Below, one piece after another: positions 54,166 to 61,694 of a DNA stretch of 64,000 nucleotides (the first letter of the stretch is position 1; each line of letters opens with the position of its first letter). The position numbers were made by a program, and so were the translations under genes. The notes under the pieces are model-generated. The model saw nothing but the letters and a program-made list of their open reading frames with translations. It had not been told where the DNA came from and did not search any database. This DNA comes from Xanthomarina arctica (lineage in GTDB: Bacteria > Bacteroidota > Bacteroidia > Flavobacteriales > Flavobacteriaceae), in assembly GCF_014638915.1 (NCBI RefSeq), contig NZ_BMFQ01000001.1:620001-684000 (forward strand), given 5' to 3'.

Positions 54166-55776
54166 TTACTTAGATAATTGCTCTGCCATAATAAGTGCAT
54201 TATAAGCATTTACAATTTTTGCTGATTTTGATAAATCACCAATTGGCTGAATATCTTCAGTATCTCCACCAACAATTACTTTTGTAGATAAAGCTAGTCC
54301 AGAATCCATGATAATTTGTTTTACTTGCTTAGCAGTAAGGTCTGGATAATAAGACCAAATTAAAGCAGCAACACCAGCAACTGCAGGAGCAGCCATTGAA
54401 GTTCCACCTTTAATATCATATTCGTTTTCTGGAGTTGTAGAGTAAATTTTCGCTCCTGGAGCAAAAACATCTACATTAATTTTTCCATAGTTAGAAAAAG
54501 CAGCAACCATATTAGAACCATATTTAGGCTCTAAAGCACCAACAGTAATAAATGTTTCAGATACTTCTGGACCATTATCTACTTGATCGTTAGGGTAACA
54601 AGCTATTAGGTCTAAATCTAAACCTTCGTTTCCTGCAGCATTTACAAAAATAACGTTGTTTTCACTAGCATAAGCAATAGCATCTCTTACCCAATCGCTA
54701 TGTTTTGAATAATATTTACCAAAACTTCCGTTAATTACTTTTGCACCATTATCTACAGCATATCTAATAGCTAGAGCAACATCCTTATCTCTTTCATCTC
54801 CATTTGGAACAGTTCTTAAGCTCATAATTAATACGTTATTAGCAACGCCATCAACACCTAATCCGTTACCACGTGAAGCAGCAATAATTCCTGCAACGTG
54901 TGTACCATGACTTTCACCTTTTTCTGAAGGAAGTACATTGCCATTACCGTATCCAACATCTGTTAAATCGTCTGGATTATCTCCTGTAGTTCGCCCATTA
55001 AATTCAAGATTCAAGTTGGCATTTAATTTATCTGAAAAATAATTAAGACCTTCATTGATAGAGGTTAGGGCAACTTGAGTATTATCGAAACCATTTCCGT
55101 ACATAAAGTTTAATACACCTGTTGCTTTAGTTAAAGCTTCGTCTTCTGAAGTGATTGCTTCTACTTGGGCAACTGTATAATCTTCTGTACCTAAATATTT
55201 AGATACTAATGAATCCGCTTCTTTTACTTGCGCATAAATTTGATCGTATTGTGCTTTTCTTTGAACGGTTTCATTATATTCTTTATCATATTCAGCTTGT
55301 GCTTTTGCAAAATCTGGATGATTAGTATCTCCCATTGCAAGAATACGCACATATTCTAATTGCTCATCGTAAGCATCACCTAAATAATTCCAACCATGAA
55401 TATCGTCTATGTAGCCATTGTTATCATCGTCGATTCCATTTCCAGCAATTTCACCTTTATTAACCCAAATAACATCTACTAAATCTTCATGTTCAATGTC
55501 AATTCCAGAGTCTATTACTGCAACGATTACTGTTTTACCTTTTTTGTTTTTAATAATTTCGGCATAAGCTTTTTCAACGCTCATTCCAGGAATAGTATCT
55601 TTTACAAGATCTAAATGTCCCCATGTGTGTTTTTCGTTTTCAGTTAATTCTGATACTTTTAAAGTAACAGAATCTATGTTTTCAACAGGAGTTGAAACAA
55701 TATCAGCACCTCCACCACAACTAGATAATGTGGTAGCAACAATTGCTGAAAGTAATAAAGGTTTCATTAATTTCAT
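54166..55776 (-). CDS. Subtilisin-like S8 serine peptidase, lipoprotein
   Basis: 536 residues. The signal ends in the lipobox LSSC (Cys20) followed by GGG. The catalytic triad is complete: Asp89 in VIDSGID, His290 in SHGTHVAG, and the Ser in GGTSMAAP near 462. About 200 residues separate Asp and His, far more than in subtilisin; the extra segment contains coiled-coil-like text (about 150-190). Anchored by lipid in the periplasm or on the surface, it probably processes or degrades peptides. It lies 26 bp downstream of the metallo-hydrolase gene, so they may be cotranscribed. Confidence 0.92.
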   Translation of the reverse strand: MKLMKPLLLSAIVATTLSSCGGGADIVSTPVENIDSVTLKVSELTENEKHTWGHLDLVKDTIPGMSVEKAYAEIIKNKKGKTVIVAVIDSGIDIEHEDLVDVIWVNKGEIAGNGIDDDNNGYIDDIHGWNYLGDAYDEQLEYVRILAMGDTNHPDFAKAQAEYDKEYNETVQRKAQYDQIYAQVKEADSLVSKYLGTEDYTVAQVEAITSEDEALTKATGVLNFMYGNGFDNTQVALTSINEGLNYFSDKLNANLNLEFNGRTTGDNPDDLTDVGYGNGNVLPSEKGESHGTHVAGIIAASRGNGLGVDGVANNVLIMSLRTVPNGDERDKDVALAIRYAVDNGAKVINGSFGKYYSKHSDWVRDAIAYASENNVIFVNAAGNEGLDLDLIACYPNDQVDNGPEVSETFITVGALEPKYGSNMVAAFSNYGKINVDVFAPGAKIYSTTPENEYDIKGGTSMAAPAVAGVAALIWSYYPDLTAKQVKQIIMDSGLALSTKVIVGGDTEDIQPIGDLSKSAKIVNAYNALIMAEQLSK

Positions 55777-55802
55777 TTTGATAAAAATTTTAATATAAAG
55801 TG

Positions 55803-56663
55803 TTAGTTAAATATTTCATTACAGGTATAAACATTATTTAGTCGCACGCCTTTTTCGGTATGTTTTACTGTAATAATCTCGTTATGTGCATCGTGTTCCA
55901 AAAATAAGTAATAATTATTGCTTGCTGCTAAATTCAGGAATTTTTCTTTTTCATCTAAAGTTAATAATGGTCTCGTATCGTAGCCCATTACAAACGGAAG
56001 TGGAATATGTCCAGCTGTTGGCAATAAATCTGCCACAAAACAAATGGTTTTTCCTTTATAATTTATCATAGGAATCATTTGTTTATCTGTATGTCCATTA
56101 GCAAAGAAAATATCAAATCCTAGAGCAGAATTTTTTAAGAAATCTTGATCCGGAAGTGCCGTGAATTTTAATTGACCACTTTCTTCTAAGGGTAAAATGT
56201 TTTCTTTAAGAAATGAAGCTTTTTCTCTATTATTAGGTTCTGTTGCCCATTTCCAATGATCTTGATTACTCCAAAACTGCGCATTCTTAAATGCAGGTTC
56301 GTAGCCTGTTTTATCTTTATTCCATTGCGCAGATCCGCCACAATGGTCAAAATGAAGATGCGTCATAAAGACATCAGTAATATCGTCTCGATGAAAGCCA
56401 AGTTGTTTTAGTGAGTTATCTATGGAATGGTTTCCCCATTGAAAATAATAGCCAAAGAACTTATCGCTTTGTTTATTTCCCATGCCTGTATCTATTAAAG
56501 TAAGCTTGTCTCCATCTTCAATTAATAAACATCGTGCAGCAATATCAATCATGTTGTTGCTGTCGGCAGGATTTGTTCTTTGCCATAAAGATTTTGGAAC
56601 CACGCCAAACATGGCACCACCATCTAATTTAAAATTTCCAGATTCAATAGGATATAGTTTCAT
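55803..56663 (-). CDS. Metallo-beta-lactamase-fold hydrolase
   Basis: 286 residues, no signal peptide. THLHFDHCGG (near 107-116) is the HxHxDH motif with metal ligands; later FLEHDAHNE carries a further His. The family covers lactonases, glyoxalase-II-like and many other hydrolases, and the sequence resembles quorum-quenching-lactonase-type proteins, but the substrate cannot be assigned. Divergent from the DUF202 gene. Confidence 0.85.
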   Translation of the reverse strand: MKLYPIESGNFKLDGGAMFGVVPKSLWQRTNPADSNNMIDIAARCLLIEDGDKLTLIDTGMGNKQSDKFFGYYFQWGNHSIDNSLKQLGFHRDDITDVFMTHLHFDHCGGSAQWNKDKTGYEPAFKNAQFWSNQDHWKWATEPNNREKASFLKENILPLEESGQLKFTALPDQDFLKNSALGFDIFFANGHTDKQMIPMINYKGKTICFVADLLPTAGHIPLPFVMGYDTRPLLTLDEKEKFLNLAASNNYYLFLEHDAHNEIITVKHTEKGVRLNNVYTCNEIFN

Positions 56664-56807
56664 AAGTTGTGCAAATTACTAAAAGGCTTAATATAAGTAA
56701 TAAATAACAGATGATATTAGCTCTATTTTAACATTTAATTATAGTAATCAATGTTACAATTAATTTGGAGCTTAAAAAATTAATCATAATTTTATAAAAA
56801 ATGAATC

Positions 56808-57158
56808 ATGAAAATTTTAAATCCAAATCCCTTAAAGGTAAAGAAAATGAAGCTTCTACGATTTGGTCGCGATTTTAAGCCTGATAAAGAAGTTATTTTA
56901 AGGGATTATTTAGCGATTGAACGCACTAGATTGGCTAATGAACGCACCTTATTGTCTTACATAAGGTCTTCTCTTTACCTACTGTTGGGGGGAATTGCTT
57001 TTTTTCAGCTTAAAGATTTTGTAAATTTTAAATTTTTAGGATTGCTTTCGCTTTTATTCTCTGCTTTGTTTTTTATAATAGGTGTTTACCGGTTTGTTTT
57101 ACTTAAAAAAAGCCTGAAACGATTGTACTATATGTCCGACTCTAAAAATGACAAATAA
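56808..57158 (+). CDS. DUF202 (YidH-like) membrane protein
   Basis: 116 residues. A basic cytoplasmic N-terminus, then LAIERTRLANERTLLSYIR (key motif RTxLANERT, about 41-51) and two transmembrane helices (about 60-75 and 79-101). This is the DUF202 family, function unknown. The Met at residue 14 is an alternative start. Followed by a 148-bp AT-rich gap and the antiporter gene. Confidence 0.8.
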   Translation: MKILNPNPLKVKKMKLLRFGRDFKPDKEVILRDYLAIERTRLANERTLLSYIRSSLYLLLGGIAFFQLKDFVNFKFLGLLSLLFSALFFIIGVYRFVLLKKSLKRLYYMSDSKNDK

Positions 57159-57306
57159 TAATTTCACATTTTCATTTATTTAGCACTTGAATTTTCTACA
57201 CATATTTTACTGAAGTTTATAATAGTAAAATAAAAAAGTATTATTTTGCTACCAAAATATTTTAAAATTTCCTTACAAGGTCTTTTTTTAAAACCATTGA
57301 ACATAT

Positions 57307-59157
57307 ATGATTGAATTAGGAGGTATAATTATTCTGGGCATCTTAGCACAATGGGTAGCTTGGAAGCTAAAAATTCCAGCAATTTTACCCTTAATTTTAA
57401 TTGGACTTTTGGTAGGACCAATTTCATCCGAATTTTTTAGTGCAGATGGTTCCAAATGGATAGAACCCATTTGGAACGGGAAAGAAGGTCTGTTTCCTGG
57501 AGAAAGTTTGTTTTATTTTGTTTCTCTGGCTATTAGTATAATTCTTTTTGAAGGAGGTTTAACCTTAAGAATGGGAGAAATTAAAAATGTTGGGCCTGCC
57601 ATTACAAAACTTATAACCATAGGTTCTATAGTAACGTTTTTTGGAGCCGCAGTGGCAGCGCATTATGTTTTTTACCTAACTTGGGAAATATCATTTTTAT
57701 TTTCTGCTTTAATTATTGTTACAGGACCAACTGTAATTACACCCATACTTAGAAATATACCACTTAAAAAAGACGTCTCTGCTGTATTAAAATGGGAAGG
57801 AATTTTAATCGATCCAATAGGTGCTTTAGTTGCTGTATTGGTATTCGAATTTATTAGTGTAGATGGAGGAGGAGAATACACAAAAACAGCTTTTATTGAG
57901 TTCGGTAAAATTGTACTTTTTGGTTCTACATTTGGGTTTACTTTTGCCCATGCTCTTAATTTTATTATCAATAAAAAATGGGTGCCTCATTATTTAATGA
58001 ATGTGTTTGCGCTAGCCTCTGTTTTAGGTGTTTTTATTCTTTCCGATACATTTGCTCATGAATCTGGATTACTAGCTGTAGTGGTTATGGGAATGGTTCT
58101 AGGGAATTCTAAATCGCCTTACTTAAAAGAATTACTTTATTTTAAAGAATCCTTAAGCGTTTTACTTATTTCAATCTTATTTATTCTGTTAGCAGCCAAT
58201 ATTAATATTGAAGATTTACTATTAATTTATAACTGGAATACAGCTATTTTATTTGGGATTGTTGTATTTGTACTTAGACCAATTGGAGTGTTTCTTAGCA
58301 CCCAAGGTTCCAATTTAAAGTTGAACGAAAAACTTTTTATTAGTTGGGTTGGACCACGTGGAATTGTTGCAGCGGGTATTGCTTCGTTATTTGGATTAAA
58401 ATTAGCTAAAGATGGTGTTCCTGGCGCGGAATATATTACACCTTTAGTGTTTATGATTGTTCTTGGAACCGTTTTATTAAACGCGACAACTGCTAGAATG
58501 TTTGCAAAAATGGTTGGTGTCTTTTTAAATAAATCTGAAGGAATATTAATTGTTGGAGCTTCAAGGATTTCTAGATTAATAGGTCATTATTTGGAGTCTA
58601 ATGGAAGACATGTGGTACTTATTGATAGTAATCCAACTAATATTAAACAAGCTAAGGATTTGGGATTAGAAGCATTAAATACCGATATTTATTCTGATAC
58701 CCTTTTAGATAATATCGAATTGAACGACGTAGGTTATGTTATGGCACTTACTGGAAGTTCGGATATTAATAAATATGCTATTAATAAATTTAGTAATCAA
58801 TTTGGCGAAAATGGCTCTTTTAGATTAGTAGCTTCAGATGAAATTAACAATGCTGATGTTAGCATAAAGGAAGGTTTATTTTCTCATACAGACGATTATT
58901 TTTCTCTTACAGAAGTTGCAAGAAAATATCCTACAATCAATGAAATAAAAATTAATGATAAAAGTCATTATGAAAGCTTATTACAAACAACAATTAATGA
59001 TAAAGATATTATTCCATTGTTTTTAAAGAATACGAAAGGAGATTTTGAAATTATATCTTCTAATAATAAGCATGTTGAAGAGGTAGGGGCTGGTTGGACA
59101 TTGGTTTATTTAGGAAAGCTGTTATCTGTTCCAAAAACAGAATTATCAAAAGATTAA
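57307..59157 (+). CDS. Monovalent cation/proton antiporter with C-terminal TrkA-N domain
   Basis: 616 residues. Residues 1-395 hold about 12 hydrophobic helices of the CPA1/Na_H_exchanger type, including ILIDPIGALVAVL (about 166-178), the conserved Asp of the transport site. Residues about 415-535 form a Rossmann TrkA-N domain (GILIVGASRISRLIGHYL) that binds NAD(H) or nucleotide and probably gates the transporter. It exchanges Na+ or K+ for H+ across the inner membrane. Confidence 0.9.
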   Translation: MIELGGIIILGILAQWVAWKLKIPAILPLILIGLLVGPISSEFFSADGSKWIEPIWNGKEGLFPGESLFYFVSLAISIILFEGGLTLRMGEIKNVGPAITKLITIGSIVTFFGAAVAAHYVFYLTWEISFLFSALIIVTGPTVITPILRNIPLKKDVSAVLKWEGILIDPIGALVAVLVFEFISVDGGGEYTKTAFIEFGKIVLFGSTFGFTFAHALNFIINKKWVPHYLMNVFALASVLGVFILSDTFAHESGLLAVVVMGMVLGNSKSPYLKELLYFKESLSVLLISILFILLAANINIEDLLLIYNWNTAILFGIVVFVLRPIGVFLSTQGSNLKLNEKLFISWVGPRGIVAAGIASLFGLKLAKDGVPGAEYITPLVFMIVLGTVLLNATTARMFAKMVGVFLNKSEGILIVGASRISRLIGHYLESNGRHVVLIDSNPTNIKQAKDLGLEALNTDIYSDTLLDNIELNDVGYVMALTGSSDINKYAINKFSNQFGENGSFRLVASDEINNADVSIKEGLFSHTDDYFSLTEVARKYPTINEIKINDKSHYESLLQTTINDKDIIPLFLKNTKGDFEIISSNNKHVEEVGAGWTLVYLGKLLSVPKTELSKD

Positions 59158-59341
59158 GGCGTCAAAAAGTCTCTTAATAAAGTCTTGATAATAAGGGTTC
59201 TATTCTGATTAATTGAAAATTTAATATTTTCAAGATCGTGATCTGTCAACTATTTTATTAATTAAATGGGCGTGTTTGTGTGAACAGATTTTCCATAGGA
59301 AAACCGGATTGACATACATGCCATTTGCTTTGTAATTACTT

Positions 59342-59566
59342 CTAAAAAGTAAAAACATTTAACCATTTTAAAATAAAAATTATCAGAACAGTTACGCCGC
59401 CACTAAAGAATAATGCCCCTTGCCAATAGAAAGTTTTTGTTCCCCATTGTTTAAACATTTTTTTACCATATTCTTTTTCGGCATAGCCACGAGTAACTTT
59501 CCAATATAGAAAAGTGATTATTAAAAAAAGTGATATTGCAATTAATAGTATCCCAGTTTTTCCCAT
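59342..59566 (-). CDS. Small two-helix membrane protein, 74 aa
   Basis: I recognise no family. Two hydrophobic helices (about 3-23 and 49-70) separated by a charged segment RGYAEKEYGKKMFKQWG predict a hairpin in the inner membrane. The flanking 184 bp (59158-59341) and 170 bp (59567-59736) have no gene, only repeats at the right side. It could be an uncharacterised stress or assembly protein; no function is proposed. Confidence 0.5.
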   Translation of the reverse strand: MGKTGILLIAISLFLIITFLYWKVTRGYAEKEYGKKMFKQWGTKTFYWQGALFFSGGVTVLIIFILKWLNVFTF

Positions 59567-59655
59567 GTATCAAATTTTTACTTAATGTGTTTAATTTGTT
59601 GCCAACAGATAGTGGCGCAACAATATATTTATAATTAATATGAATTCAAATAAAA

Positions 59656-59675
59656 ATTCCTGCATAAGCAGGAAT
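59656..59675. repeat. Short hairpin repeat, ATTCC family
   Basis: ATTCCTGC (59656-59663), loop ATAA, GCAGGAAT (59668-59675). The same arms as at 48694-48713; only the loop differs. Confidence 0.7.
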
Positions 59676-59714
59676 CTATATTAATTTGATTAGAATCTGT
59701 ATTTGTAGTAAGCG

Positions 59715-59734
59715 ATTCCTTTTTTAAAAGGAAT
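59715..59734. repeat. Short hairpin repeat, ATTCC family
   Basis: ATTCCTTTT (59715-59723) and AAAAGGAAT (59726-59734) with a TT loop, two bases from the lepA stop codon. No T-run follows on the minus strand, so it is grouped with the repeats rather than called a clean terminator, but it could end lepA transcripts. Confidence 0.6.
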
Positions 59735-59736
59735 TC

Positions 59737-61533
59737 TTAATCGTTTAACTTTAAAACAGCCATAAATGCTTCTTGCGGAATTTCCACATTTCCTACTTGA
59801 CGCATACGTTTTTTACCTTTTTTCTGCTTTTCAAGTAATTTACGTTTTCTAGAAATATCTCCTCCATAACATTTTGCCGTTACATCTTTACGAAGTGCTT
59901 TTATGGTTTCACGAGAAATAATTTTAGCTCCAATTGCCGCTTGAATAGGAATATCAAACTGTTGTCTTGGAATTAATTCTTTTAATTTCTCACACATTTT
60001 TTTACCAATAGTATGTGCATTATCAGCGTGAATTAAAGCAGAAAGTGCATCAACAGGCTGTGCATTTAGTAAAATATCCACACGCACCAATTTCGATGTT
60101 TTCATTCCAATTGGATGATAATCGAAAGAAGCATATCCTTTTGAAACAGTTTTTAAGCGATCGTAAAAATCGAAAACAATTTCGGCCAATGGCATATCGA
60201 AAGTCATTTCAACTCGCTCTGTAGTTAAATAGGTTTGGTTAAGAACCATTCCTCTTTTTTCTATACAAAGAGACATGACGTTTCCAACAAAATCCGATTT
60301 AGTTATAATGGTAGCCTTAATAAATGGTTCTTCAACACGATCTAATCCAGAAGGATCTGGTAAATCGGTTGGATTATTAACAATGACTGGAACATCTGGA
60401 TATTTTCTAGTAAAAGCATGGTAACTAACGTTAGGAACTGTTGTAATAACAGTCATATCAAACTCACGTTCTAAACGTTCTTGGATAATTTCCATGTGAA
60501 GCATTCCAAGAAAACCACAACGGAAACCAAATCCTAAAGCGGCCGAACTTTCAGGAGCAAAAACTAATGACGCATCATTAAGCTGTAATTTTTCCATCGA
60601 GTTTCTTAACTCTTCGTAATCTTCCGTATCTACTGGATAAATACCAGCAAAAACCATAGGTTTCACATCTTCGAAACCTTCAATAATATTAGTTGTTGGA
60701 TTTTTGGCATCTGTTAATGTGTCTCCAACTTTTACTTCTTTTGCTTCTTTGATACCTGTAATTACATAACCAACATCGCCAGCTTTTATTTCTTGTCTAG
60801 GAAATTGTTTAAGTTTTAAAGTACCAATTTCATCAGCAAAATAATTTTTACCTGTAGCAATAAATTTAATATTTTGTCCTTTTTTAATAGTACCATTAAG
60901 TACTCTAAAATAAGTTTCTACACCACGAAACGGGTTGTAAACAGAATCGAAAATTAAGGCTTGTAAAGGCTCGTCTGGATTTCCTTTTGGTGCCGGAACA
61001 CGTTCTATAATTGCGGCTAAAATATTTTCAACCCCAAAACCGGTTTTTCCACTTGCATGGATAACTTCTTCTGGATCACAACCTAATAAATCAACAATAT
61101 CGTCTGTAACTTCTTCTGGATTTGCACTAGGTAAATCCACTTTATTTAAAACAGGAATAATTTCTAAATCGTTTTCTAAAGCTAAGTATAAATTAGAAAT
61201 GGTCTGAGCTTGAATACTTTGTGCCGCATCAACGATTAGCAAGGCACCTTCACAAGCGGCGATAGATCTAGAAACTTCGTAACTAAAATCTACGTGTCCA
61301 GGAGTATCAATTAAATTTAAAATATATTCTTCACCTTTGTAAGTATACTCCATTTGAATAGCATGAGATTTAATGGTGATACCTCTTTCACGCTCCAAAT
61401 CCATACTGTCAAGTAATTGTTCTTTTTTTTCGCGCTCGGTTACGGTGCCAGTAAAATCCAATAATCTATCCGCCAAGGTGCTCTTACCATGGTCAATATG
61501 TGCTATAATACAAAAGTTTCTAATGTGCTTCAT
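59737..61533 (-). CDS. lepA: Elongation factor 4
   Basis: 598 residues, full length. [15 protein letters not shown] near 11-25 is the P-loop, [12 protein letters not shown] near 77-88 the switch, and NKVDLP near 131 the NKxD motif. The C-terminal [19 protein letters not shown] is the LepA-specific end. A ribosome-associated translational GTPase. Divergent from the receptor gene, with its own -7 box. Confidence 0.97.
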   Translation of the reverse strand: MKHIRNFCIIAHIDHGKSTLADRLLDFTGTVTEREKKEQLLDSMDLERERGITIKSHAIQMEYTYKGEEYILNLIDTPGHVDFSYEVSRSIAACEGALLIVDAAQSIQAQTISNLYLALENDLEIIPVLNKVDLPSANPEEVTDDIVDLLGCDPEEVIHASGKTGFGVENILAAIIERVPAPKGNPDEPLQALIFDSVYNPFRGVETYFRVLNGTIKKGQNIKFIATGKNYFADEIGTLKLKQFPRQEIKAGDVGYVITGIKEAKEVKVGDTLTDAKNPTTNIIEGFEDVKPMVFAGIYPVDTEDYEELRNSMEKLQLNDASLVFAPESSAALGFGFRCGFLGMLHMEIIQERLEREFDMTVITTVPNVSYHAFTRKYPDVPVIVNNPTDLPDPSGLDRVEEPFIKATIITKSDFVGNVMSLCIEKRGMVLNQTYLTTERVEMTFDMPLAEIVFDFYDRLKTVSKGYASFDYHPIGMKTSKLVRVDILLNAQPVDALSALIHADNAHTIGKKMCEKLKELIPRQQFDIPIQAAIGAKIISRETIKALRKDVTAKCYGGDISRKRKLLEKQKKGKKRMRQVGNVEIPQEAFMAVLKLND

Positions 61534-61565
61534 AAGGTCTAAATCTTAGCTAAAAAGCTAATCTG

Positions 61566-61573
61566 CAAATATA
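61566..61573 (-). promoter_or_regulatory. Promoter -7 box of lepA
   Basis: The minus strand reads TATATTTG, matching TAnnTTTG, 32 bases upstream of the lepA ATG at 61533. Confidence 0.45.
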
Positions 61574-61694
61574 ATTATTTTAAAATTGCTTTAAATATTA
61601 ATAACTAACTAAATGAAAATATTTTATTTACGGGAAAACCGTAAAAATAAGTTCAAAACTATTATTATATTGTAATCCCAAATATTCTTATGTT

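Noticed and set aside
54865-54880. CCACGTGAAGCA in the S8 peptidase gene
   Set aside because: Several mismatches to parS and not palindromic; encodes the region near HGTHVAG.
58350-58365. Partial parS-like sequence with core CCACGTGG in the antiporter gene
   Set aside because: Flanks do not match TGTT/AACA; conserved antiporter residues (GPRGIVAAG) explain the bases.
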